64,000 nucleotides of DNA from Pedobacter sp. PACM 27299 (lineage in GTDB: Bacteria > Bacteroidota > Bacteroidia > Sphingobacteriales > Sphingobacteriaceae), in the NCBI RefSeq assembly GCF_001412655.1, contig NZ_CP012996.1:558001-622000 (forward strand). Direction: 5' to 3'. Position 1 is the stretch's first letter. Each line of letters opens with the position of its first letter. The position numbers and the translations under genes were made by a program. The notes beneath the pieces are model-generated. The model did no database searches and was not told where the DNA came from. It worked only from the letters and a program-made list of their open reading frames with translations. Below, in pieces: positions 8,177 to 16,736 of this stretch.

Positions 8177-11100
8177 TTGAAAACCCTATTAACGCTCCTC
8201 TTTACCTTATTTCTCTGCCTTGGCGGACAACTAGCTTTTTCGCAAACCGTGAGGCCGCAGGTAAGAAATTCCGATACGACAAAGAATTCCTTCAGTTTAA
8301 AGGAAAAACAACGACTAGGTCTTAGAAATCTCAACAACTCCTTCAAACCACTTCCCGACAATGTGAAACGGGAGGTTGAGTATGATGCGAAAAATAAAAG
8401 GTACATCATTCGCCAGTTAATTGGCAACCAGCTTTTCTCCGCTCCGCAGTACCTCACCATTGAAGAGTACCAGCGTTTGGTGAATTCTGAAATGAAGCGC
8501 GACAACTGGCGCATGTATTCCAACGAAGAAATTAATGAAGTCAGAAAGAACGGGCTAATTCCTAGCCTGAAAGTCAATAACAAGGCTTTTGAAAAGATTT
8601 TTGGCGGAACAACGATAGACATACAGCCTCGTGGTGAGGCCGAACTGACTTTCCTGGGAAGGATCAATAAAAATGAAAACCCGCTGTTCAACGAGCGTCA
8701 GCGCGTACAGGGCAATTTTGATTTTAACCAGCGCATCCAGATGGATGTGATCGGTAATATTGGTACCCGCATGAAGGTCAATATGAATTACAATACCGAA
8801 GCACAATTTGATTTTGAAAATCAGGTGAAGCTCGATTATGTAGGAGGAAAGGACGACATTATCCAGAAGATTGAAGCAGGTAACGTGAGCCTGCCCCTAA
8901 GCACCTCACTGATCAACGGTACCCAAGCGCTTTTTGGGATAAAAACACAGCTGCAATTCGGGAAGCTGAATGTGAGCACCGTTTTCTCTCAGCAGAAATC
9001 ACAATCGCGGGAAATCCGCATCAATAATGGGGCACAGCAGAATGAATTCAGACTCAGTGCAGATAATTATGAAGCCAACAAACACTATTTCTTAGCGCAG
9101 TATTTTAGACAGAATTATAATAAAACCTTAGCTACGCCTCCAACGCTTACTTCAGGAATATTGATTACCAGGGTAGAAGCCTGGATTACCAATAAAACAG
9201 GAAATACACAAGGCTCCAGAGATGTGATGGCCTTGATGGATTTAGGAGAGAATACACCCTACAATCAAACACTTGTTGGTGGTGGATCAGCGCTGCCTTC
9301 TGGATTTGACAATCCACAGTTTCCAAGACAATCCAATAATTTATTGTCGCAATTGCCGCCAGATGCCAGGTTAACAAACTCTAATGCAATCATTCCCTTC
9401 TTTGCAGGGAGCGGAGGTACAGATAACTATGCCAAGCTAACTTATGCCAGAAAACTGGCGGATAGAGAGTTTACTTTTCATCCGCAGCTGGGTTATATTT
9501 CCCTGAATAATGCGCTGAATACCGATGAGGTGTTGACGGTCGCTTACCGATATACTTATCGTGGGGTAGAATATCAGGTTGGGGAGTTCTCCACCGACAT
9601 TTCATTTGACCCTGGCAGCCCAAAGGTCTTGTTTACAAAGATGCTGAAAAATGAAACTTTGAAAACTAAATTGCCGATCTGGAACCTGATGATGAAAAAC
9701 ATCTATTCTATCGGTGGATACCAGATCAGCCCAATGAACTTCAGATTAGACATTTTCCGCATCGATGACAAATCGGGCGTAGAAAAACCATACATCGAAG
9801 AAGGAGAAAAACTGGATGCCGACCGCAGGCCGCTGAAGAACAAACAATGGATTCAGGTAACTGGTTTAGACCGTTTGAACCAACAGCAGGAACGAAGTCC
9901 AGATGGAGTATTCGATTTTCAAGCAGAAAATAAACCCTTCGGAACCAATGACAATATCGCATTTAATACCCCGATAAACAGCAATAACAACCCGGGAAAT
10001 ACCAATGCTTCCAATACCAACCTGACCAATTTCTCTACCAATACGATGAGCGGTTACATTACGATCGACCCATTGAATGGAAGAATCATCTTCCCTTTGA
10101 TCGAGCCATTTGGTCGGGATCTTGCCGATCAGTTTGAGGCTTCAGAGCTGCCATTGATCCAAAAATATACGTATCCCGCTTTATATGACTCCACAAAAGT
10201 GGTGGCACAGCAGCTGTTCAGCAACCAGAACCGCTATTTCATTAAAGGTGCTTACCAAAGTCAGGTGGCTTCAGAATTTAGCTTAAACTCTATCAATGTT
10301 CCTGAAGGATCAGTAAAGGTATTTGCCGGTACCATTCCTTTGCAGGAAGGTGTGGATTTTACAGTGGATTACCAGGGTGGAAGGGTGAGAATCCTCAATA
10401 CCGCAATCTTGATTTCTGGACAGCCGATCAGAATTTCTACAGAAAATAATGAACTATTTGGTTTGCAGCAGCGTTCGTTGTTCGGAACCAGATTTGATTA
10501 TAAAGTAAACAATAAACTGAATCTTGGGGCTACCTTGATGAACCTAACGGAGAAACCATTGACACCAAAGGTGAATGTGGGGGAAGAGCCGATTTCCAAT
10601 ACCATGTGGGGAGTAGATTTGAACTATAGTACACCATCCAGATTCCTGACGAAATTGGTGGATAAACTGCCTTTCATTTCTACAAAAGTACCTTCCAGTC
10701 TGACCTTCTCCGGAGAGTTTGCACAATTGATTCCGGGCCACCCGAAAGCCTTGAACTTCGGCGGACAAAAAGGTGGCGTGAGTTATCTGGATGATTTTGA
10801 AGCGTCACGTTCCGTGATTGATTTGAAAAGCTCTATGGCCTGGCAGTTGTCGGGAACACCACAGCTTTTCTCTGAATCCAGTAGGATTGACGATTTGAGC
10901 TACGGTTTCAACAGGGCCTTAATCGCTTTCTACAACATCGACCCAATTTTTTACAATCGAAATGATGCCAGTCTACCGGCAGGTTTGAGAAATAACAAAA
11001 ATGAGTTGTCTAACCATTATGTTCGTCAGATTATCGAACAGGAGGTGTTTCCTTTCAAAGAAACCGGTACAGGACAGCCTTTCGCCCTGCCAACTTTAGA

Positions 11101-14100
11101 TGTGGCTTTTTATCCGACTGTTCGTGGTCCTTACAATTATACGCCTACCGGATTTAACCAGGCTGGTATGCTGAATAACCCGCGTTCCCGCTGGGGAGGT
11201 TTATTCAGAAGAATTGAAACCAATGATTTTGAAGCTTTGAACATTGAGTTCATCGAACTTTGGGTAATGGACCCGAACATTTATAAACCGAACAGTTTGG
11301 GCGGTGATCTGTATTTCAACTTGGGTAACATCTCGGAAGACATTTTGAAAGACGGAAGAAAGTCTTTGGAGAATGGACTTCCTGCTGATGGCGATCCTTC
11401 TAAATACGATGAAACCAATTGGGGAAGGGTGCCGAAATTGCAGCCGGTAGTTCAGGCTTTCGACAATGATCCGAATGCCAGAAAAGCACAGGATGTGGGA
11501 TTAGATGGATTGGCCAATAAAGATGAGCAGGTGAAATTCTCTACTTTGATCAACCAGATCAAAGGACAGTTAAACCCTGATGCAGCCAATGCTTTAGAAA
11601 ATGACCCTTCTTCTGATGATTATAGTTATTTCAGAGGTCCGGATTTAGACCGTGAAAATGCAGGAATTTTAAAACGTTACCAACGCTACAACGGAACGGA
11701 AGGAAACTCTAAAACTGCTGAGCAATCGCGTGCAGAATTGGGCGTAGAAAACTCGGCTTCGACCTCTTTACCAGATGGGGAAGACATCAACAGAGATAAC
11801 AATATGACGCAATCTGATGAGTACTTCCAATACAAAGTTTCCATGCGTCCGGGCGACCTGATGGTGGGGCAAAACTTTGTAACGGATAAAGTAACTTCTC
11901 AGGTGAAACTGGCAAACGGAAGTACACAACCTGTAACCTGGTACCAGATCCGTATTCCTCTGGCACAATACCAGGACCGTATTGGTGGAATCCAGGATTT
12001 TAAATCTATCCGTTTCATCAGGATGTTCCTGACCAATTTTGCCGATACTACGGTATTGAGGTTTGGAAAAATCCAGTTGGTAAGAGGTGAATGGAGACAA
12101 TATAATCCAAATGATGATCCTTCACAAACGATCGTAGATCCTGCTTTAGGAACGATTGCTTCTGATAAATCGACGATAGAAGTCGCTACCGTGAATATTG
12201 AGGAGAATGGTAAACGTACCCCGATTCCTTACGTGATTCCTCCTGGTATTGAAAGAGAGCGTGATTTCAGCAATTACCGAGGTGATACCCGTCAAAATGA
12301 GCAATCCTTATCAGTAACCATTAAAAACCTGAAAGATGGTTATGGAAGGGCAGCATTTAAAACCGGTTTCAACGATTTCAGGTCTTATAAACACCTGGAA
12401 ATGTACATCCATGCGGAGGCTTTAGGAACCAGTACATTAAAAGATAACGACCTGAGTGCTTTCCTGAGGATCGGCACAGACAACCAGGACAATTACTATG
12501 AATATTCACAGCCTTTAAAGGTGACGCTTCCAGGCACCAGTGATCCGAATGCGATCTGGCCGGAGCAGAATAAGATGGACATTACCCTCGAGTTTTTCCA
12601 GAAAGCGAAACTAGAAAGAAACAACGCGAAAACCAGTACCGGTGCACCATGGCCAATCAATATTCCCTACATCTATACGGTGGATGGCAAAACGATTACC
12701 ATCAAAGGGCAGCCGGATATGAGTAAAGTAAGGGTCTACATGCTGGGGGTTAAAAACCCTTACCGTGCAAATGGCAATGACGATGGGATGGAGAAAAATG
12801 CAATTATCTGGTTCAATGAGCTTCGTTTAACGGAATTTGATGAGCGAGGCGGATGGGCAGCTACAGCGAGAATGAATGCTAAACTGGCCGATTTTGCGGA
12901 TGTTAACGTATCCGGAAGTAAATCGACCATCGGTTTCGGGTCCTTAGAAACCAGAGTGAGCGAGAGAAACAGAGCAGACAATGTGTTCTTTGACATCTCT
13001 TCGAGCATGGAACTGGGCAAGTTTTTCCCTAAGAAAACAGGGATTAAGGTGCCGATGTTTGTGAGTTATTCCAGTCAGGTAGCTACTCCTCAATACAACC
13101 CGAGTATGCCGGATATTGAGTTGAAAAATGCATTGGATGCCGCGTCAAAACCACAGCGCGATTCTATCCTGAACTTTGCACAGGACTATACCACCAGAAG
13201 CAGTATCAACTTCACGAATGTGAGAAAAGAAAGAACAGACCCCGAAGCAAAACCCAGGGTTTGGGATATTGAAAACTTCAACGTCAGCTATGCTTATACG
13301 AAGTATTCACACCGTGATTTTATCATAGAAAATAATTTCCAAAAGACTTACAGGGCTTCCCTGGGGTATAACTATGCCGGACTGGCGAAAACTTATGAGC
13401 CTTTCAAAAAGATCATCAAGAACAATACACTGGCCTTGCTGAAAGATTTCAACTTTAGCCTGATGCCTTCTGCGATTAACTTCAGAATAGATGTAGATCG
13501 CTTCTATTCTGAAAACAGTTTGAGAAACAATGATCCGATGAATTCTATTCCGGTCAACACCACGTTTAATAAAAATTTCCTGGTGTCGAGGGTGTATGGA
13601 ATTTCCTGGAACCTGAGTAAATCTTTAACCATGGACATTGATGCAACCAATTATTCCATCATCGATGAGCCTTTCGGCAGAATTCAGGGATTGAAAAGAG
13701 ATACGTTATGGCAGAATATGCTGAGGTTGGGCCGTACTACCGACTACAGTCACAACCTGAACTTCACCTATAATTTGCCGATCAGTAAGATCCCAGGATT
13801 GGACTGGGTGAATGTGGCCACGCGTTATGGTACCAATTTCAACTGGCAGACAGAACCGCTTTCTACCTTGAGAGATCCAAATATCAACCTTGGAAATACG
13901 ATTCAAAACTCCAGAACAATTCAGGTAAACCCTAACTTAAACCTGGCTTCCCTCTACAACAAATTCGGATTTGTACGTAAAGGAAACGGAGCCGGCGGAC
14001 AAAATGTTTGGGTAGGCTTATTAACAAGTGTGAAAAATGTGGTGGGTGCTTACACGCAGACCAAGGGGATTTTCTTACCGGGTTATTTGCCTAAAACAAA

Positions 14101-15355
14101 CTTCTTCGGAATTGACCAGGCTACCGGTGCACCGGGCTTAGGTTTCGTATTGGGTAGTCAGCGCGACATCAGGACGGAAGCCTTATTGAAAGGCTGGATC
14201 ACCACCGATACCCTGCAATCGCAGCTGTACATCAATACGATGCGGGAAGATTTAAGTTTTACCAGTTTAGTAGAGCCGATCAAAGATTTGTCGATCACAC
14301 TAACCGCCAACAGAAATCAAACTAAAAACTACTCTACCAATTTCAGGTATGATGAAGAATCAAAAGGTTTTGAAAACTTCAGCCCATTTACAACGGGTGA
14401 TTATAGCATTTCCTATATCAGTTTAGGTACTGCTTTCTCGGAGAAATCCGGCAGCACGATGTCTAAGCTATTCGCTAATTTCATGAACAATAGGGTGATC
14501 ATTTCCCAGCGTTTAGGTTTAACAAACCCGAACTCTGCAGGCGTTAGAAATGGCCTGTATGCCGATGGTTATGGTGCAGAATCTCAGGATGTACTGACGG
14601 CTGCTTTCCTGGCTGCTTATTCCGGGAAAGATGCAAAAACATCCAGCCTGAGTTCCATGCCTAAGATTCCATTGCCAAACTGGCGCTTGAATTACCGTGG
14701 CCTGATCGGAATTCCTTTCCTGGCAGAGCGTTTCAGCTCGATTGATTTGAGGCATTCTTACCGCTCTATTTACAGCATCAGCAGTTTCAACTCGCTATTA
14801 AAATACCAGGAAAATAATGGAGGAGTCATCAGCAGAGACTTAAATGACAACTTCCTTCCGGAGTTCCAATATGCACAGGTAACGATCGCCGAGCAGTTCT
14901 CGCCATTGATCGGAATTGATACCCGTTTGAAAAACAACCTGACCGCTAATTTTGAGATCGGAAGATCGAGGATGCTGGGATTAAATATGGCCAATAGCCA
15001 GCTGGCACAATTAACGGAAAGCAATATGGTGTTCGGACTGGGCTATCGCACAACGAAGTTCAGGTTCCCTTTTGGCTTGTTCAAAGGACTGAAAATGGAC
15101 AACAATATGGACTTTAAACTGGATGTTGCAGTGAGGGATAATAAAACCGTGATTTATCGTGCAGACATTCTGGAGGCAGAAGTTTCTTCCGGTGCGAAAA
15201 ACATTACCTTAAGGCCAAGTGTAGATTATATCCTGAACCAGCGTTTTAATGTGCGCCTGTTCTACGACAGTAACATCACCAAACCATACACCTCGCAAAC
15301 GTTCAATACCTCATTCAGTAATTTCGGATTTAGTTTAAGAGTTACCCTGAATTAG
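8177..15355 (+). CDS. sprA: SprA, outer-membrane translocon of the type IX secretion system / gliding motility
   Basis: A 2,392-residue protein recognised as SprA (Sov in Porphyromonas), the very large beta-barrel through which type IX secretion cargo crosses the outer membrane; it is also required for gliding in gliding species. It has a signal peptide (MKTLLTLLF to LAFSQ), a large surface-domain body with many Asn/Asp-rich segments, and a C-terminus ending in strands that finish in hydrophobic/aromatic residues (FGFSLRVTLN). The size is typical. Start is a TTG at 8177, nine bases after ruvA; no in-frame ATG would keep the signal peptide. No T9SS cargo (CTD) protein and no gld/por genes are in this window, so the remaining machinery is elsewhere. 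Confidence 0.95.
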   Translation: MKTLLTLLFTLFLCLGGQLAFSQTVRPQVRNSDTTKNSFSLKEKQRLGLRNLNNSFKPLPDNVKREVEYDAKNKRYIIRQLIGNQLFSAPQYLTIEEYQRLVNSEMKRDNWRMYSNEEINEVRKNGLIPSLKVNNKAFEKIFGGTTIDIQPRGEAELTFLGRINKNENPLFNERQRVQGNFDFNQRIQMDVIGNIGTRMKVNMNYNTEAQFDFENQVKLDYVGGKDDIIQKIEAGNVSLPLSTSLINGTQALFGIKTQLQFGKLNVSTVFSQQKSQSREIRINNGAQQNEFRLSADNYEANKHYFLAQYFRQNYNKTLATPPTLTSGILITRVEAWITNKTGNTQGSRDVMALMDLGENTPYNQTLVGGGSALPSGFDNPQFPRQSNNLLSQLPPDARLTNSNAIIPFFAGSGGTDNYAKLTYARKLADREFTFHPQLGYISLNNALNTDEVLTVAYRYTYRGVEYQVGEFSTDISFDPGSPKVLFTKMLKNETLKTKLPIWNLMMKNIYSIGGYQISPMNFRLDIFRIDDKSGVEKPYIEEGEKLDADRRPLKNKQWIQVTGLDRLNQQQERSPDGVFDFQAENKPFGTNDNIAFNTPINSNNNPGNTNASNTNLTNFSTNTMSGYITIDPLNGRIIFPLIEPFGRDLADQFEASELPLIQKYTYPALYDSTKVVAQQLFSNQNRYFIKGAYQSQVASEFSLNSINVPEGSVKVFAGTIPLQEGVDFTVDYQGGRVRILNTAILISGQPIRISTENNELFGLQQRSLFGTRFDYKVNNKLNLGATLMNLTEKPLTPKVNVGEEPISNTMWGVDLNYSTPSRFLTKLVDKLPFISTKVPSSLTFSGEFAQLIPGHPKALNFGGQKGGVSYLDDFEASRSVIDLKSSMAWQLSGTPQLFSESSRIDDLSYGFNRALIAFYNIDPIFYNRNDASLPAGLRNNKNELSNHYVRQIIEQEVFPFKETGTGQPFALPTLDVAFYPTVRGPYNYTPTGFNQAGMLNNPRSRWGGLFRRIETNDFEALNIEFIELWVMDPNIYKPNSLGGDLYFNLGNISEDILKDGRKSLENGLPADGDPSKYDETNWGRVPKLQPVVQAFDNDPNARKAQDVGLDGLANKDEQVKFSTLINQIKGQLNPDAANALENDPSSDDYSYFRGPDLDRENAGILKRYQRYNGTEGNSKTAEQSRAELGVENSASTSLPDGEDINRDNNMTQSDEYFQYKVSMRPGDLMVGQNFVTDKVTSQVKLANGSTQPVTWYQIRIPLAQYQDRIGGIQDFKSIRFIRMFLTNFADTTVLRFGKIQLVRGEWRQYNPNDDPSQTIVDPALGTIASDKSTIEVATVNIEENGKRTPIPYVIPPGIERERDFSNYRGDTRQNEQSLSVTIKNLKDGYGRAAFKTGFNDFRSYKHLEMYIHAEALGTSTLKDNDLSAFLRIGTDNQDNYYEYSQPLKVTLPGTSDPNAIWPEQNKMDITLEFFQKAKLERNNAKTSTGAPWPINIPYIYTVDGKTITIKGQPDMSKVRVYMLGVKNPYRANGNDDGMEKNAIIWFNELRLTEFDERGGWAATARMNAKLADFADVNVSGSKSTIGFGSLETRVSERNRADNVFFDISSSMELGKFFPKKTGIKVPMFVSYSSQVATPQYNPSMPDIELKNALDAASKPQRDSILNFAQDYTTRSSINFTNVRKERTDPEAKPRVWDIENFNVSYAYTKYSHRDFIIENNFQKTYRASLGYNYAGLAKTYEPFKKIIKNNTLALLKDFNFSLMPSAINFRIDVDRFYSENSLRNNDPMNSIPVNTTFNKNFLVSRVYGISWNLSKSLTMDIDATNYSIIDEPFGRIQGLKRDTLWQNMLRLGRTTDYSHNLNFTYNLPISKIPGLDWVNVATRYGTNFNWQTEPLSTLRDPNINLGNTIQNSRTIQVNPNLNLASLYNKFGFVRKGNGAGGQNVWVGLLTSVKNVVGAYTQTKGIFLPGYLPKTNFFGIDQATGAPGLGFVLGSQRDIRTEALLKGWITTDTLQSQLYINTMREDLSFTSLVEPIKDLSITLTANRNQTKNYSTNFRYDEESKGFENFSPFTTGDYSISYISLGTAFSEKSGSTMSKLFANFMNNRVIISQRLGLTNPNSAGVRNGLYADGYGAESQDVLTAAFLAAYSGKDAKTSSLSSMPKIPLPNWRLNYRGLIGIPFLAERFSSIDLRHSYRSIYSISSFNSLLKYQENNGGVISRDLNDNFLPEFQYAQVTIAEQFSPLIGIDTRLKNNLTANFEIGRSRMLGLNMANSQLAQLTESNMVFGLGYRTTKFRFPFGLFKGLKMDNNMDFKLDVAVRDNKTVIYRADILEAEVSSGAKNITLRPSVDYILNQRFNVRLFYDSNITKPYTSQTFNTSFSNFGFSLRVTLN

Positions 15356-15357
15356 GC

Positions 15358-15389
15358 ATTGTGATAAATACTTATATTAATTACCTTTG
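15358..15389 (+). promoter_or_regulatory. gcvH promoter: -33 ATTG, 20-nt spacer, -7 TACCTTTG
   Basis: ATTG (15358-15361) is followed after 20 bases by TACCTTTG (15382-15389), a full match to the Bacteroidota TTTG-N19/21-TAnnTTTG promoter. It starts immediately after the sprA stop and gives a leader of about 17 nt to the ATG at 15411. It overlaps a TTG (15387) that would otherwise extend the gene, which argues against that earlier start. Confidence 0.75.
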
Positions 15390-15410
15390 AACCAACAAAA
15401 AATTATACAC

Positions 15411-15791
15411 ATGAATTTTCCATCAGAATTAAAGTACACTAAAGACCACGAATGGGTTAAAATTGAAGGTAACGAAGCCTATATCGGTATTACTGATTTT
15501 GCACAACGTGAATTAGGTGATATTGTATACATCGATATTAATACCGTGGGTGATGAAGTAAGTAAAGACGATGTTTTCGGTACAGTAGAAGCTGTTAAGA
15601 CTGTTTCTGATTTGTTTATGCCAGTAACTGCTACAGTAACTGAGACTAATCCTGAATTGAATGACAACCCGGAATTAGTAAATTCTGACCCTTATGGAAA
15701 AGGATGGATGGTTAAAGTAACACTTTCTGACGCTGCTGAAGTTGCAGGTTTATTAGATGCAGATGCTTATAAAGCTCTTGTAGGAGCTTAA
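15411..15791 (+). CDS. gcvH: Glycine cleavage system H protein
   Basis: GcvH (126 residues from this ATG) is the lipoyl carrier that shuttles the aminomethyl group between the P, T and L proteins of glycine cleavage. The lipoylated lysine is Lys63 in VEAVKTVSD, and the family motifs TKDHEWV and GDIVYIDI are present. An in-frame TTG at 15387 would add eight residues but overlaps the -7 promoter box. gcvP and gcvT are not in the window. An intrinsic terminator lies 80 bases downstream inside the next gene, so gcvH may be made mostly from a monocistronic message. Confidence 0.95.
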   Translation: MNFPSELKYTKDHEWVKIEGNEAYIGITDFAQRELGDIVYIDINTVGDEVSKDDVFGTVEAVKTVSDLFMPVTATVTETNPELNDNPELVNSDPYGKGWMVKVTLSDAAEVAGLLDADAYKALVGA

Positions 15792-15794
15792 TCA

Positions 15795-16214
15795 ATGAAT
15801 ACTAAAGCATTAAAATATCAGATCTGGGCCATTCTATGGACCGTGGTGATTTTAGTCCTTTGTAATATGAAAATGCCTGACACTTCTGGGTCAGGCATTT
15901 TTTTTGAAGGATTTGATAAGCTGGTACACTTGGGTTTTTTCTTTGTACTGACGATTCTACTGTTCTATGGCAGGATCAATTACCAGCACAGCTATAGCTT
16001 CCGTTCCCTGACCATCTTTAAAGTGATCCTGATTACCGCAGGTATCGGTGCAGGAATTGAGTTTCTGCAATGGAAGGTGTTCACCTACAGGTCTGCAGAA
16101 TGGTGGGATTTCGGCTGCGATATGATCGGTGTGTTTATGGGGGTATTCAGTTTTGTTCTTCTGCACAAATCGGATTATCATAAATCTCTGCACAATGAAA
16201 AAAATAAAGGTTAA
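15795..16214 (+). CDS. VanZ-like family membrane protein
   Basis: A 139-residue VanZ-like protein with four predicted membrane helices (about residues 9-26, 42-60, 73-92, 107-125). The family segment GFDKLVHLGFFFVLTILLFYG and the later GIEFLQWKVFTYRSAEWWDFGCDMIG are recognisable. The founding member is linked to glycopeptide resistance, but most homologues, including those beside gcvH in Bacteroidota, have no known role. It starts three bases after gcvH. Unusually, a perfect terminator hairpin is embedded in codons 26-37 (15871-15905), so transcripts entering from gcvH should often end before the gene is complete. A separate promoter was not seen. Confidence 0.85.
   Translation: MNTKALKYQIWAILWTVVILVLCNMKMPDTSGSGIFFEGFDKLVHLGFFFVLTILLFYGRINYQHSYSFRSLTIFKVILITAGIGAGIEFLQWKVFTYRSAEWWDFGCDMIGVFMGVFSFVLLHKSDYHKSLHNEKNKG
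15871..15905 (+). terminator. Intrinsic terminator inside the VanZ-like coding sequence
   Basis: A perfect 11-bp stem (15871-15881 with 15890-15900, core TGCCTGAC/GTCAGGCA) with an 8-base loop runs directly into eight T residues (15898-15905). It lies 80 bases after the gcvH stop and encodes codons for MPDTSGSGIFF in the VanZ-like frame. Confidence 0.8.
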
Positions 16215-16335
16215 ACTGCTGCTTTTATTTGTCGCTGCAGCATTGAGTAGCTGCAGTATTTTTAAGCCTGGATGTAAGTGCCCTCCGGTGAGTTACAACA
16301 GCTATCCAAACGGGGTAAAACTCGCGGGTATCTAA
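16195..16335 (+). CDS. Small putative lipoprotein
   Basis: A 46-residue ORF whose ATG lies 20 bases inside the end of the VanZ-like gene, in another frame. It encodes a strongly hydrophobic signal sequence (KVKLLLLFVAAA) followed by a lipobox-like LSSC, then the Cys-rich piece KPGCKCPPVSY. That pattern suits a short lipidated envelope protein. No function is recognised and the short length limits certainty. Overlap with the upstream gene suggests translational coupling. Confidence 0.5.
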   Translation: MKKIKVKLLLLFVAAALSSCSIFKPGCKCPPVSYNSYPNGVKLAGI

Positions 16336-16425
16336 ATAGTTACCCTACTGTGACCTTAGGATTATTTAATAGCGCGTTATACGTCGTTAAACCTGATTTC
16401 AGGCAGGCTGATCTAGGTTCCAGTA

Positions 16426-16457
16426 TTTGGAATTATTATAAATTAAGGCTAAATTGC
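16426..16457 (+). promoter_or_regulatory. Candidate feoAB promoter: TTTG, 20-nt spacer, TAAATTGC
   Basis: TTTG (16426-16429) and TAAATTGC (16450-16457) are spaced exactly as in the phylum promoter, although the -7 box matches the TAnnTTTG consensus only partly. The leader to feoA would be about 50 nt. I could not identify a convincing Fur box. Confidence 0.4.
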
Positions 16458-16513
16458 GCCTGGTTCAGGAAAGGAAATCATGTCCGATCCGAACATAAAT
16501 AACCTATAGAAAG

Positions 16514-16729
16514 ATGAAGCTATCACAATTGAATCCAGGGGAAAGAGGTACTATAGTTGAGTTTACAGATCTTGAAATGTCCGTAAAACTTATGGAAATG
16601 GGCTGTTTGCCTGGGGAGGTTGTTGAGGTAGAAAGATTTGCTCCACTTGGTGATCCAATCGCGATCCGTGTGGCCGGCTATCAACTTTGTTTGCGTAAGA
16701 ACGAAGCATCTGTTATCATAATTCAGTAA
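16514..16729 (+). CDS. feoA: Ferrous iron transport protein FeoA
   Basis: A 71-residue SH3-like FeoA domain protein. FeoA is a small cytoplasmic partner of the FeoB ferrous iron transporter. Family features are visible: an N-terminal LSQLNPGERGTIVEF, VKLMEMGCLPGEVVEVERFAPLGDPIAI, and a final strand SVIIIQ. It lies seven bases before feoB, a standard feoAB pair. No feoC is present. Confidence 0.92.
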   Translation: MKLSQLNPGERGTIVEFTDLEMSVKLMEMGCLPGEVVEVERFAPLGDPIAIRVAGYQLCLRKNEASVIIIQ

Positions 16730-16736
16730 TACTATA

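Noticed and set aside
7942..8691. 249-codon minus-strand frame across ruvA and sprA
   Set aside because: It spans the junction of two well-supported genes and its product is low-complexity with no recognisable motif.
16278..16502. 74-codon frame before feoA
   Set aside because: Begins inside the small lipoprotein ORF in another frame, has no signal or domain, and covers the candidate feoAB promoter.
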